From NCBI RefSeq assembly GCF_036549475.1, contig NZ_JAZHLI010000001.1, forward strand, positions 145,098-209,097: a stretch of 64,000 nt of DNA, written 5' to 3'. Positions 30,764-39,914 of this stretch are shown one piece after another (the first letter of the stretch is position 1; every line of letters starts with the position of its first letter). Source of the stretch: Aurantimonas sp036549475 (lineage in GTDB: Bacteria; Pseudomonadota; Alphaproteobacteria; Rhizobiales; Rhizobiaceae). Position numbers and translations under genes: made by a program. The notes beneath the pieces were generated by a model, which had not been told where the DNA came from, did not search any database, and was given only the letters and a program-made list of their open reading frames with translations.

Positions 30764-31549
30764 TTGCCGCGTATACTATGCCTCGTATGTTCGAAAGTTA
30801 TTGGTTTCATCATGGCGATTCTTCCAGAATTGGCCTCTGCCGATGCGATTAATCGTAACATTCTTGCAATATACGACAATTCCTTCGAAGCAACGCCTTC
30901 GGATACGATGATCCACATGAATGCCGAGATGCCTCTCAATCATCTCGGCTATGTCCTGCGCTATCACGATCTGCAGGACGGCCCACCGACCTTGGAAGCG
31001 ACACGAGACGTCGTGGCGGTCCTGACGATGTTCACTTACAACGTCGAGGATACCGAGGCCTATTTCGGCTGGCTGGATGAGGCGGCGAAAACCGTTCCTC
31101 GCATTCTCATCCTGGGCGAGTTCGGCGGCCCGCTCACCCCCGGAAGCCGGCGTCGCGTCAACCGCGTTCTCGAGAGAATGGGGCTGACGCTTACATCTGA
31201 ATTTGTCAGCAGTATTACGTCGTCCCAAGTCACTCGGATCGACCCGTCTATTATCGGCTTCGAGAGTGATCTCGATCCAGTGCCACCCGAGCATTCTGTG
31301 GTCTCGCGCCTTGGTGAGGATGCCAGGGTCGCACTCGAATACGAGGCGGACATCCTCGGCCGCACAATGCGCAGCGTCGCCGTGGCAACGGGGCCGGGCG
31401 GGGGCTATGTGGCGGGACCCTTTGTATTGCATTTCGACCCCGTGCTCGAGATCAAGCGTTGGATCGTCAATCCGTTCGAGTTCTTCGGGCGGGCGCTTCA
31501 GGCGGAGCCCTTTCCTATCCCCGGACGACATAGGATCGTGTGGTGTTGA
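30764..31549 (+). pseudogene. 5' fragment of a PelA-like exported glycoside hydrolase/deacetylase gene, truncated by an IS
   Basis: A TTG at 30764 with AAGG upstream starts a signal peptide ending ELASA-DA. The following residues (ILAIYDNSFEATPSD, MPLNHLGYVLRYHD, then an FGWLDEAAK segment) resemble the N-terminal half of PelA-like proteins that combine a GH114-type hydrolase with a polysaccharide deacetylase. About 250 native residues remain, up to roughly PFPIP near 31515. The reading frame then runs into IS701-family DNA and stops at 31549. The deacetylase half is missing and is not found past the IS, so the gene is dead. Attribution to PelA is by motif memory and is moderate. Confidence 0.5.
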
Positions 31550-33005
31550 TGGATTAGGAGCCACACGCATGTCGCAGATATTTGATGCGAGCAGTGAAGC
31601 GCGTTTCCTGTCATTCGTCGAGGAACTGGTGGGCGTGATCGGTCACGCGGATCGCGCCGGACCGCTTCGAGACTACTGCACCGGCCTGTTGCTGCCGGCT
31701 GAACGCAAGAGCGTGGAGCCGATGGCAGCGATCGCTGCGCCGTCACGCGTCGCCGCACAACACCAGTCACTGCTTCATTTCGTCGGGCAATCGCCGTGGT
31801 CGGACGAAACGGTCCTTGCCAAGGTTGCCGCGATGGTCACGCCCGCGGTCGAGGGCAGCGGGCCGATCGAGGCCTGGATCATCGACGACACCAGCTTTCC
31901 AAAGAAAGGCAGGCATTCTGTCGGCGTGGCGCGCCAGTATTCCGGCCAACTCGGCAAGCAGGACAACTGTCAGGTCGCCGTCTCGCTGTCGATCGCAAAC
32001 GACGCAGCGAGCCTTCCAGTCGCCTATCGTCTCTATCTGCCGCAGGACTGGGCCGACGATCCCGCGCGCCGGCAAAGAGTTGGCGTTCCGGAAGACGTCG
32101 GCTTCAAGACCAAGCCGATGATCGCTCTCGACCAGATCATCGCCGCCTGCGACGCGGGCTTGCCGCGAGGCGTCGTCCTGATGGATGCCGGATATGGCGC
32201 CGACACGAAGCTGCGTTCCGGTGTCACCACGCTCGGGTTGACTTACGCGGCAGGCATCCTGCCGCAGACATCGTTGTGGACGCGGGACAATCCCCCGCCG
32301 TCGCCGCGTGTCTGGTCTGGCCGCGGCCGACCGCCAAAGCGGATCCGCCGCGATCGCGAGCACCAGCCCGTATCAGCCAAGACGCTGGCGCTCGGCTTGC
32401 CCGACGAGGCGTGGACCAAGATCATGTGGCGGGAGGGCTGCGAAGAGCCGCTCGCGTCTCGCTTCGCCCGTGTGCGCGTGCGGCCGGCGCACCGCGATTA
32501 CAATCGCAGCGAGCCCCGTCCCGAGGAATGGCTGTTGATCGAATGGCCCCACGGCGAGGACGAGCCGAGCAAATACTGGTTGTCGACCTTCCCAGAGAGC
32601 ATCGCCTTCGATCGGATGGTGCAACTCACCAAGATGCGGTGGCGGATCGAGCGCGACTATCTCGAGCTCAAGCAGGAGCTTGGGCTCGGCCACTACGAGG
32701 GCCGCGGCTGGCGGGGCTTTCACCACCATGCAACGCTCTGCAGCGCAGCATACGGATTCCTGATCGCCGAACGGGCGAGGTTTCCCCCCTCAGCACTGGC
32801 CCCAACCAAACGCCCGACGCCTGGCGTTCCCGCAGGTCGTCGATCCCGCAGCGCCGCCACTGCGACCCGAACGGCACGTGCCGAACTCGATCGCGACCGT
32901 GCGAAGACGCCTCACAAGCGCACTCGCGCGAAGTCTCGAACGATGTCCCTGTTGTGCAACGAAATATCCGCCAAACCGAATCCTGCCAGGTTTATGACGC
33001 AGTAG
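31520..33005 (+). mobile_element. IS701-family insertion sequence
   Basis: One transposase gene fills the element. Its left edge is inferred from where the truncated PelA-like frame loses family similarity (about 31520), its right edge from the transposase end. I could not define convincing terminal inverted repeats or a target duplication by eye. The interrupted gene does not resume at the right side, so insertion was accompanied by deletion or rearrangement. Confidence 0.65.
31569..33005 (+). CDS. IS701-family transposase (C-terminus frameshifted)
   Basis: The frame encodes 478 residues with a DDE-type core: the first Asp in WIIDDTSFPKKG, the second in VLMDAGYG and the Glu in LELKQELGLGHYEG, plus GRGWRGFHHH. 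From about 32790 the original frame turns into low-quality Arg/Thr-rich sequence. The +1 frame instead reads RPERHVPNSIATVRRRL and ends ERCPCC at a TGA (32995-32997), which is the normal family C terminus. A C6 run at 32788-32793 lies near the switch. Either the copy is inactivated, or ribosomal frameshifting or a sequencing error is involved. Confidence 0.8.
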   Translation: MSQIFDASSEARFLSFVEELVGVIGHADRAGPLRDYCTGLLLPAERKSVEPMAAIAAPSRVAAQHQSLLHFVGQSPWSDETVLAKVAAMVTPAVEGSGPIEAWIIDDTSFPKKGRHSVGVARQYSGQLGKQDNCQVAVSLSIANDAASLPVAYRLYLPQDWADDPARRQRVGVPEDVGFKTKPMIALDQIIAACDAGLPRGVVLMDAGYGADTKLRSGVTTLGLTYAAGILPQTSLWTRDNPPPSPRVWSGRGRPPKRIRRDREHQPVSAKTLALGLPDEAWTKIMWREGCEEPLASRFARVRVRPAHRDYNRSEPRPEEWLLIEWPHGEDEPSKYWLSTFPESIAFDRMVQLTKMRWRIERDYLELKQELGLGHYEGRGWRGFHHHATLCSAAYGFLIAERARFPPSALAPTKRPTPGVPAGRRSRSAATATRTARAELDRDRAKTPHKRTRAKSRTMSLLCNEISAKPNPARFMTQ

Positions 33006-33181
33006 GACTAGAACATGCCGTTCGAATTGGCCGAGCTTCCCGGGATGACCTGGAGCACATCCCAGTGCTCGACGATCTGGCTGCCGCTCGGCCGCGTTTC
33101 ATGCGACATCCCATGGCGCCCTTGCCTCGTTGCGATGGACGCACGACCTTGTCGATGACACGAACTCACGAGGATCGCACG

Positions 33182-34837
33182 ATGCGCAAAGGTTCGGATC
33201 TGCTGGTCGCCACGCTGGCGAACGAAGGCGTCGACTGCATCTTTGGCGTTCCCGGCGAAGAGAATCTCGACGTTCTGGAATCCCTGCGCACGTCGAGGAT
33301 CAGGCTGATCCTCACGCGGCACGAGCAGGCGGCGGCCTTCATGGCGGCCACCCATGGCCGGCTGACCGGCAGGCCGGGCGTCTGCATCGCCACGCTCGGT
33401 CCCGGTGCCCTCAATTTCTCGACCGGGGCGGCCTATGCGCATCTCGGCGCGATGCCGATGATAATGATCACCGGGCAGAAGGCGATCATGACCGCCAAGC
33501 AGGCCCGGTTCCAGATCGTCGACGTCGTCGCCTCGATGAAGCCGCTGACCAAGATGACCCGGCAGATCGTCAGCGCCGCCAGCATTCCCTCGGTGGTTCG
33601 CGATGCCTTCCGCGTCGCGATGGAGGAGCGGCCGGGGCCGGTGCATCTGGAACTGCCCGAGGATGTCGCCGCGGAAGAGAGCGTCGACGTCCCAATGATC
33701 CCGGCCCATCCGCTGGAGCGGCCGATCGCTCCGCGTGAAGCACTGGACCGGGCGGCCGACATGATCCTTGCGGCAAGGCGGCCGCTGGTGATGATCGGCG
33801 CCGCCGGCAACCGGCCGCATCTCGTCGAGACGCTGTCGTCCTTCGTGGGACGTACCCTGCTGCCCTTCTTCAACACGCAGATGGGCAAGGGCGCCGTCAC
33901 GGGCGGTTCCAACCTCTACATGGGAACCGCCGCGCTGTCCGAGCGAGACCATGTGCATCAGGCCGTCAACCATGCCGATCTGATCATCGCCGTCGGCCAC
34001 GACACGATCGAGAAGCCGCCCTTCCTGATGAAGAGCGCCGGCGGCTGCAAGGTGATCCATATCGGCTACCAGTCCGCCGCCGTCGAACAGGTCTATCATC
34101 CCGATGCCGAGGTGATCGGCGACATCGCCGCAACCGTCACGGGCCTTGCCGACCGGCTCGAGGGCAAGCTCGTCGCCGATCCCTCCATGCTGGAACTGCG
34201 CCAGACGATCCTGTCGAAGATCAACGACCGCGCCGAGGAGGACCGTTTCCCGATCACGCCGCAGCGGATCGTCCACGATGTGCGCCAGGTCATGCCGGAG
34301 GACGGGATCGTCTGCCTCGACAACGGCATGTACAAGTTCTGGTTCGCCCGGAACTACCGGACCCATGTCGCCAACACGCTGCTGCTCGACAATGCGCTGG
34401 CGACCATGGGCGCCGGCCTTCCCTCGGCGATGATGGCGGCCATGCTGTACCCCAAGCGCCGCGTCATGGCGGTCTGCGGCGACGGCGGCTTCATGATGAA
34501 CTCGCAGGAGATGGAGACGGCCGTCCGGCTCGGTCTCAACCTCGTCGTCGTCATCCTGAACGACAACGGCTACGGCATGATCCGCTGGAAGCAGTCGGTC
34601 GACGAATTCCCCGATTTCGGGCTGACCTTCGGCAATCCCGACTTTGTCCGTTATGCCGAAGCCTATGGCGCCACGGGCTCGCGGGTCACGGCCGTGGACG
34701 ACCTCGTCCCGACACTGGAGGCAGCCTTCGCTGGCGGCGGCGTCCACCTCGTCGAGGTCCCGATCGACTATGCCGAGAACACACGCGTTCTCGTGGAGGA
34801 ACTGCGCAACCGCACGCCGGACATCAAGCTCGCCTGA
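33182..34837 (+). CDS. Thiamine-diphosphate-dependent acetolactate synthase-type enzyme
   Basis: A 551-residue enzyme with the three-domain acetolactate synthase layout. The N-terminal Pyr domain has GVPGEEN and the catalytic Glu48 in RHEQAAAFMA. The PP domain has CGDGGFMMNSQEME (around 432-445) and NDNGYGM for Mg and ThDP. There is no regulatory-subunit gene beside it, as in catabolic AlsS-type enzymes, which condense two pyruvates to acetolactate. The ATG at 33182 has GAGGA 8 nt upstream; an in-frame ATG nine codons earlier is possible. It lies just right of the IS, so its original promoter may have been disturbed. Other ThDP family members (glyoxylate carboligase, sulfoacetaldehyde acetyltransferase) cannot be excluded. 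Confidence 0.8.
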   Translation: MRKGSDLLVATLANEGVDCIFGVPGEENLDVLESLRTSRIRLILTRHEQAAAFMAATHGRLTGRPGVCIATLGPGALNFSTGAAYAHLGAMPMIMITGQKAIMTAKQARFQIVDVVASMKPLTKMTRQIVSAASIPSVVRDAFRVAMEERPGPVHLELPEDVAAEESVDVPMIPAHPLERPIAPREALDRAADMILAARRPLVMIGAAGNRPHLVETLSSFVGRTLLPFFNTQMGKGAVTGGSNLYMGTAALSERDHVHQAVNHADLIIAVGHDTIEKPPFLMKSAGGCKVIHIGYQSAAVEQVYHPDAEVIGDIAATVTGLADRLEGKLVADPSMLELRQTILSKINDRAEEDRFPITPQRIVHDVRQVMPEDGIVCLDNGMYKFWFARNYRTHVANTLLLDNALATMGAGLPSAMMAAMLYPKRRVMAVCGDGGFMMNSQEMETAVRLGLNLVVVILNDNGYGMIRWKQSVDEFPDFGLTFGNPDFVRYAEAYGATGSRVTAVDDLVPTLEAAFAGGGVHLVEVPIDYAENTRVLVEELRNRTPDIKLA

Positions 34838-35384
34838 TCGGGCTGGTCACCCGTCGTCCGGTCGTCGAAGGGCGCCTCCTGGCCGACCGGCGAGCCAGGT
34901 CGACCATCGTATTCGACCTGACAGAAATGGCGGCTTTGCGTGCTCAACTGGCCTTGGCTCCCACCGCGCCAAGTGCGCCACCGGCCGATTCCGGCGCCTG
35001 CGCAGGGCGAGCGCCGCCAGAAAGCGCTCCATCAGCGGCGAGTCCCCGAAGCGTCGATATGTGCGCTCGGAGTCCAGGGAAAACTCCGGCTTGACCGCAC
35101 GCAGCCGATCGATCGCCGTCCGGGCTCAGGGAGGGCAGAAAGCGGGCAATGGCGGGGAAGCCCCCGCAAATCCCGCGCGCTGTCCCATGCGGCAGACGAC
35201 GCCTGCACGATCTGCCGATCCGGCTCGAGCCCATGATGTCGACAACTTGGTCGCTAGAGATTTCGCCGTGGTCTGGAAGGGCCGCACCCATCGGTCGTCG
35301 GCAGGCGTTCCCCCTCGGCTAGGCATGCGGGCGAACACCAGACCAACACCGCAGTTGCAGATTTGAACGAGGATCCGAGAAAAC
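34838..35384. other. 547-bp gap without a recognisable gene
   Basis: Reading frames on both strands are short and Arg/Pro-rich. A minus-strand frame at 34847-35032 reads like a fragment (MERFLAALALRRRR) but matches nothing I know. The stretch may be decayed mobile DNA, given the IS 2 kb to the left. Confidence 0.3.
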
Positions 35385-36545
35385 ATGCGACCTGCAATCC
35401 AGCGCACAATGGCGTGCGCCCTCCTGACCACCCTCTTCGGCACGCCCGCGATGGCGGACGAGGCGACGCGCGCAACCGTGGACGCGGTGGTGGAACCGCT
35501 GATGGCCGAACACGGCGTGCCGGGCATGTCCGTCGCGATCCTTCACGAGGGCGAGCGACATTTCTTCCACTACGGCGTCGCGTCCCGCGAGACGGGCAAG
35601 ACGGTGAACGACGAGACCCTGTTCGAGATCGGATCGCTGTCGAAGCCCTTCACCGGAACCCTTCTGGCGCGGCTCGAAGCGGAAGGCGCCGTGGACCTGT
35701 CGAGCCGGGCGCAGACCGTGCTGCCGGATCTTGCGGACAGCCCGATCGGCGGGGCAAGCCTGCTCGAACTCCATACCTTCGTCGCCGGTGGGCTGCCGCT
35801 GCAGTTTCCCGATGGCGTCAACGCGACGAATTTTGCCGACTACTTCCGCGATTTCGAGCCGACAGACGAGATCGGCGGCAGCCGCCTCTACTCCAATCCC
35901 TCGATCGGGCTCTCGGGCCATCTGGCCGCCGCGAGCACCGGCGGTTCCTTCCCGTCCCTGATGGCGGGGAAGATCTTCGAGCCGATGGGTCTGACCGATA
36001 CGTTCCTGGAGGTCCCGGAGGATCGCGTGGATGACTATGCCCAAGGCTACACGCGCGACAACAACGCCGTGCGCGTCAATCCGGGCCTCTTCGACGAGGA
36101 AGCCTACGGCATCAAGACCACGGCAAGCGACTTCCTTCGCTTCGTGGAGTCCTCCGTCGATCCGGCAGGTCTCGACGACGACCTGAAGGCGGCGTTGCTG
36201 AAGGCGCGCACCGGCGTCTACCGGGTCGATGCGATGCATCAGGGCCTCGGTTGGGAGCTGTATGCCGCCCCTGCCCGCCTCGACGATCTCCTCCAGGGCG
36301 CCGATGTGGCCTTCGTCCTCGAGCCGAACCGCGTGAAGCGCCCCGCTTCCCCGGTGACCGGCGACGCTGTCGGTACCGTCTCGAAGACCGGCTCCACCGG
36401 CGGCTTCGGTGCCTATGCACTGTTCCAGCCCGAGCGCGGTACGGCAATCGTGCTCCTCGCCAACCGGTTCTGGCCGAATCCGGCGCGCATCGAAGCCGCA
36501 CACGCAATCCTCGAAGCGATCGATCCGGACTTCGTGGCGCAATAG
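35385..36545 (+). CDS. Class C (AmpC-type) beta-lactamase
   Basis: A 386-residue secreted serine hydrolase. The signal peptide ends PAMA-DE at residue 24. All class C catalytic elements are in place: S84-x-x-K87 (SLSK), Y169-S-N171 (the AmpC YxN motif) and KTG near 334-336 in VSKTGSTGGFGAY. Length and ends match full-size AmpC enzymes (about 380 residues) rather than longer esterase/DD-peptidase relatives. Periplasmic beta-lactam hydrolysis is the family function. No AmpR-type LysR regulator lies beside it, so expression is probably constitutive. A strong hairpin terminator follows immediately. Confidence 0.87.
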   Translation: MRPAIQRTMACALLTTLFGTPAMADEATRATVDAVVEPLMAEHGVPGMSVAILHEGERHFFHYGVASRETGKTVNDETLFEIGSLSKPFTGTLLARLEAEGAVDLSSRAQTVLPDLADSPIGGASLLELHTFVAGGLPLQFPDGVNATNFADYFRDFEPTDEIGGSRLYSNPSIGLSGHLAAASTGGSFPSLMAGKIFEPMGLTDTFLEVPEDRVDDYAQGYTRDNNAVRVNPGLFDEEAYGIKTTASDFLRFVESSVDPAGLDDDLKAALLKARTGVYRVDAMHQGLGWELYAAPARLDDLLQGADVAFVLEPNRVKRPASPVTGDAVGTVSKTGSTGGFGAYALFQPERGTAIVLLANRFWPNPARIEAAHAILEAIDPDFVAQ

Positions 36546-36552
36546 GATCGCA

Positions 36553-36603
36553 GCGGCCGGCGGTGCCCCGCGACTATGCACCGCCGGCCGCGTCTGCTTC
36601 TTT
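36553..36603 (+). terminator. Rho-independent terminator after the beta-lactamase gene
   Basis: A perfect 14-bp stem (GCGGCCGGCGGTGC at 36553-36566, GCACCGCCGGCCGC at 36578-36591) with an 11-nt loop is followed by a T-rich tail (GTCTGCTTCTTT). Confidence 0.82.
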
Positions 36604-36659
36604 GGGATTCGCGCGAGGACTTGCATGGATCGCCCGGCATCCCTGCATGCCGCCCTTGA

Positions 36660-36898
36660 TCAAGAGGCTGCTACTGGCCAGGCAGCTTGAAGGACCGGAA
36701 CCATGCGGGTTGCGAAGGTTGCCATCGCCGGCTTCGGCGGCGTCGGTCGCGCCACGGCGATGCTGCTTTTGTCGCGCCNTCAAGAGGCTGCTACTGGCCA
36801 GGCAGCTTGAAGGACCGGAACCATGCGGGTTGCGAAGGTTGCCATCGCCGGCTTCGGCGGCGTCGGTCGCGCCACGGCGATGCTGCTTTTGTCGCGCC
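36660..36898. repeat. 119-bp exact tandem duplication around an N (scaffold join)
   Basis: Bases 36660-36778 and 36780-36898 are identical and are separated by the only N in the window (36779). The pattern is what results when two contigs with overlapping ends are joined without merging. Each copy contains the same ATG and start of the homoserine-dehydrogenase-like gene (36703 and 36823). The first copy hits a stop soon after the N. Confidence 0.93.
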
Positions 36899-37830
36899 GC
36901 GAGCGCTATCTGCGGCTCTACGGGACCGAGGTTCGTCTGGTCGCGGTCTGCGGTTCGCGATCCGGACTGAGCGACCCGAACGGGCTCGAGGCGAATCGAT
37001 TGGACACGCTGCAAGCCGGCCTGTCGGGACCGGACTTCGTTGCGGCCAGCGGCGCCGACATCGTGATCGAGGCAGGGCCCAGCGATTTTCGGACAGGAGG
37101 TCCGGGCCTCGCCTATCTCCGCGCCGCCCTGACCGACGGCCGGGACGCGATCACGATCTCGAAGGGCGCGCTGGTCCACAGCGGGCGGGCGTTGCGCGCC
37201 CTCGCACAAGTCTCGGGCGCGACCCTGAAGATCAGCGGCGCCACCGCGGGGTCCCTCCCGACGATCGACCTCATCGAGCACAGCCTGCTCGGCTGCACCG
37301 TCCTGCGGATGGAAGGCATCCTGAACGCCACGACCAACTATCTCCTCGCCGCCATGACGGCGCGGGGGATCGGGTTCGACACGGCGTTGCGGGAAGCCCA
37401 GGCCGGCGGGTTCGCCGAGAGCGACCCGCGCAACGACACGGAAGGATGGGATACCGCCAGCAAGCTCCTGATCCTGGCCAATTTCGGGCTGGGCCTCGAC
37501 CTGGCGATGGACGACATCGTCGTCGAGGGCATTCATTCGGTGACGGTGCAGCAGATTGCGGCATGGCAGGCGGACGGCCTCGTGCCCAAGCTCGTCGGCA
37601 GCCTTGCCCTCGATGACGGCACGGCGCGTGCCGACGTCGGCATCAGGACCTATCCGCTGGCCGATCCGCTCGCGCAGGTGCGGGGAAAGAACAAGGCGAT
37701 CCGCATCAGCACCGATGCGATGGGCGAGACGATCGCCATCGGCTCCGGGACCGAGCCGATCGCCACGAGCGCCGCCGCGCTGAAGGATCTCGAACACATC
37801 CTGGTGGCGCGAGCCGCCCCGCGGCTCTGA
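36823..37830 (+). CDS. Homoserine dehydrogenase-like NAD(P)-dependent oxidoreductase
   Basis: A 335-residue protein. The N-terminal nucleotide-binding GFGGVGR lies at 10-16. The catalytic/homoserine dehydrogenase core (GATAGSLPTIDLIEHSL, EGILNATTNYLL, then EAQAGGFAESDPRNDTEGWD near 190-210) is clear, including the family Asp and Lys in GWDTASKL. It lacks the C-terminal ACT domain and is shorter than the biosynthetic enzyme (about 430 residues). It is therefore probably a stand-alone paralogue that may act on a related substrate. Its start falls in the second copy of the duplicated scaffold end, so only one copy is real. Confidence 0.8.
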   Translation: MRVAKVAIAGFGGVGRATAMLLLSRRERYLRLYGTEVRLVAVCGSRSGLSDPNGLEANRLDTLQAGLSGPDFVAASGADIVIEAGPSDFRTGGPGLAYLRAALTDGRDAITISKGALVHSGRALRALAQVSGATLKISGATAGSLPTIDLIEHSLLGCTVLRMEGILNATTNYLLAAMTARGIGFDTALREAQAGGFAESDPRNDTEGWDTASKLLILANFGLGLDLAMDDIVVEGIHSVTVQQIAAWQADGLVPKLVGSLALDDGTARADVGIRTYPLADPLAQVRGKNKAIRISTDAMGETIAIGSGTEPIATSAAALKDLEHILVARAAPRL

Positions 37831-38049
37831 CGCTGTCGCAGAATTCCTCATGACTGTGCGCCAGGACGGTGGGCAGCCACGCAATCTCGGCGATTGAGGT
37901 CGCCCGGGCCCCCGCGGATCCGGCCCAAGGACCAATGCCCGGCGACGGAGAAACGGTCGTAAGGGCGTGGGCCTTCGGGCTTGGCGGCCAACGCCGGAAG
38001 CACGGCAGAGCCCGTCGAAAGTTTTTTATTCCGATCGGTATTGAAGTCC
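37831..38049. other. Intergenic region upstream of the small secreted gene
   Basis: No gene is seen. Together with the promoter and inverted repeat that follow (38050-38109) it makes a 347-bp non-coding stretch before the ATG at 38178. Confidence 0.4.
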
Positions 38050-38078
38050 TTGAACCGGTCGGAGAGCCTTTCTATCTG
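38050..38078 (+). promoter_or_regulatory. Candidate sigma-70 promoter
   Basis: TTGAAC (38050-38055), a 17-bp spacer and TATCTG (38073-38078). It points at the frameshifted small secreted gene starting at 38178. Confidence 0.5.
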
Positions 38079-38088
38079 ATCGCTACCA

Positions 38089-38109
38089 ATCGGTACATAT
38101 CGCACCGAT
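38089..38109. promoter_or_regulatory. Inverted repeat just downstream of the promoter, possible operator
   Basis: ATCGGT (38089-38094) and ACCGAT (38104-38109) flank a 9-bp centre. It covers the expected transcription start region, where a repressor would block initiation. Confidence 0.35.
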
Positions 38110-38177
38110 CCGGACGCTCGCCGCCCTTTCCGATGATTTGGGGGCCTGGCACAGCGCCCGTCACTAAGGGCAAGATC

Positions 38178-38475
38178 ATGACCCGTCTTCTCACCACCAG
38201 CGCCGTCGCGCTCGTTCTGCACGACCCTGGCGTCCGCGCAAAACGTGCCCGGATCTGACGCTACCAGCCGCGCCAACGCTTTCGCCGAGCGCGAACGGAT
38301 TGCCGCCGGATATCCCGATGCCGCTGCCCGGTCGACGACGCGCAGCTCGACCTACGGCTATCCGGCCGCCGATCAGTCATCGGCCGACATTCCGGGCTCC
38401 GAATACGCGCGCAAGCGAGCGGAAGAGGCAGCCCGCGCCAGCGTCCTGCGCCCTCTCGGCGCCCGCAGCTACTGA
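38178..38475 (+). pseudogene. Small secreted protein gene with a frameshift in the signal peptide
   Basis: AAGGG (38166-38170) precedes the ATG at 38178. Frame A gives MTRLLTTSAVALVL, the start of a signal peptide, then degenerates and stops at 38258. The +1 frame from about 38221 continues TTLASAQNVPGSDATS and ends ...RPLGARSY at 38475. Joined, the two give a typical exported protein of about 98 residues rich in Ala, Arg, Ser and Tyr. A net indel of one or two bases near 38219-38222 separates them. It may be a real mutation or an assembly error; the scaffold join is 1.4 kb away. Function unknown. Confidence 0.6.
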
Positions 38476-38503
38476 CATTCCAGCCTGCAGGCAGGCTTCG
38501 TTT

Positions 38504-38536
38504 CGCCCGGGCGCGGGCCGAGTCGGCGCCCGGGCG
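38504..38536. terminator. GC hairpin downstream of the small secreted gene
   Basis: CGCCCGGGCGC (38504-38514) and GCGCCCGGGCG (38526-38536) form a perfect 11-bp stem with an 11-nt loop, 29 bp after the stop codon. No T tract follows, so it may pause or protect the transcript rather than terminate it. Confidence 0.45.
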
Positions 38537-38723
38537 GCATCATCCATGCAGGCGACCCTGCCATGGTGTTTGCCCCTCGCCCGGCGGTCTCATCGCCGTC
38601 CGTCGTGCCGGCTCCCTAGCCGACCGTAATGCATCGCGCCTTCAAGTTTCCATCGAGAGCGGACGGTCGGGCTGGAGATCGTCCGGCCGCTGAGCTTCTC
38701 ACAATCCTTCGCAAGAGGTTCCA

Positions 38724-39914
38724 ATGAAACGGACAGTCTTTCGGCGGCTCCTCTGGAGCTCGAGCCTGGTGGTCGCCATCGCCGCGGGCGCGACGACCGC
38801 GGCCCTGAACGAAGCGGATCGCGCGGCGGCCGATGAATCGGCAGCCACCGCCCCCGTCGCGGTGAAGGTCTCCGTCCAAGAGGTGACACCGCGATCCGTG
38901 ACGCTCTGGAGGGAGTATTCCGGGCGGCTGGAAGCGGTCGACCGCGTCGAGATCAGGCCCCGCGTCGGCGGCGCGATCCAGTCGTTTCATTTCCGCGAGG
39001 GCGCACTCGTGAAGACGGGCGATCTCATCGCGACGATCGACCAGGCGCCCTATCAGGCGGCCGTCGCAAGGGCCCGTGCCGATGTCGAGGCGGCCGAGGC
39101 CCAGGTGCGCCTGGCAGCGCTGGAAGTCGGTCGCGCCAAGTCCCTGGTGACCTCCCGCGCCGTCTCGCAGAGCACCCTCGACCAGCGCGCCAGCGCCTCC
39201 GCCCAGGCGGTCGCCAACGCCGATGCGGCAAAGGCCGCCCTGAGAACCGCCGAACTCGATCTCGGCTACACCGAGGTCCGCTCGCCGATCGACGGCCGCA
39301 TCGGCCAGATCGCGGTGACCGCAGGCAATCTGGTGGCGGCGGGGCTCTCGTCCGCCGTTCTCACCACGGTGGTCTCGGTCGATCCGATCTATGCCGGCTT
39401 CGACGTGAATGCCGGCGATGTCGCCGAGATCCTCTCCGCGCTGCCGGAGCAGAACGGCCCGCTGCCCGCCTATGGCGACATCCCGGTCGAGGTGCAGCGG
39501 TTCGATTCCGAGGGTGCGCAGGCGGCCGTGCGCGGCCATGTCCAGCTCATCGGCAACGAGGTCGATCCCCAGAGCGGCACCTTGCGGATCAGGGCCGCGC
39601 TCGATAATCCGAAGGGATCGCTCATCCCCGGCGAATTCGTGCGGATCCGGCTCGGGCAACCCCGGCCGGAGGACAGGCTGCTGATCAGCGAGCGTGCCGT
39701 CGGCACCGATCAGGACCGCAAATACGTGCTGGTCGTCGGCAAGGACAGGACGGTCGAGTACCGCACCATCCGGCTGGGTGCCTCGGTCGACGGGCTGCGG
39801 GTGGTCGAAGACGGCCTGAAGCCCGGCGAGCAGATCGTCGCCGAAGGAATCCAGTCCCTGACGCCCGGCACCCTCGTCGATCCCGAACCCGTCACGCTCG
39901 CCTCTGCCGAATAA
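38724..39914 (+). CDS. RND efflux periplasmic adaptor (membrane fusion protein)
   Basis: A 396-residue AcrA/MexE-type adaptor. An N-terminal hydrophobic anchor/signal (RRLLWSSSLVVAIAAGATTAA) is followed by a lipoyl half-motif (RVEIRPRVGGAI), an alpha-hairpin rich in Ala (about 110-180), the second lipoyl half (VRSPIDGRIGQIAV) and the beta-barrel and membrane-proximal domains. No lipobox Cys is visible. It links the inner-membrane pump encoded 154 bp downstream to an outer-membrane channel. No channel gene is present in the cluster, so a shared TolC-type protein must serve. Confidence 0.9.
   Translation: MKRTVFRRLLWSSSLVVAIAAGATTAALNEADRAAADESAATAPVAVKVSVQEVTPRSVTLWREYSGRLEAVDRVEIRPRVGGAIQSFHFREGALVKTGDLIATIDQAPYQAAVARARADVEAAEAQVRLAALEVGRAKSLVTSRAVSQSTLDQRASASAQAVANADAAKAALRTAELDLGYTEVRSPIDGRIGQIAVTAGNLVAAGLSSAVLTTVVSVDPIYAGFDVNAGDVAEILSALPEQNGPLPAYGDIPVEVQRFDSEGAQAAVRGHVQLIGNEVDPQSGTLRIRAALDNPKGSLIPGEFVRIRLGQPRPEDRLLISERAVGTDQDRKYVLVVGKDRTVEYRTIRLGASVDGLRVVEDGLKPGEQIVAEGIQSLTPGTLVDPEPVTLASAE

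Noticed and set aside
36703..36822. A second, truncated homoserine dehydrogenase gene or a natural tandem duplication
   Set aside because: The two copies are identical over 119 bp and flank an N, the signature of an unmerged contig overlap.
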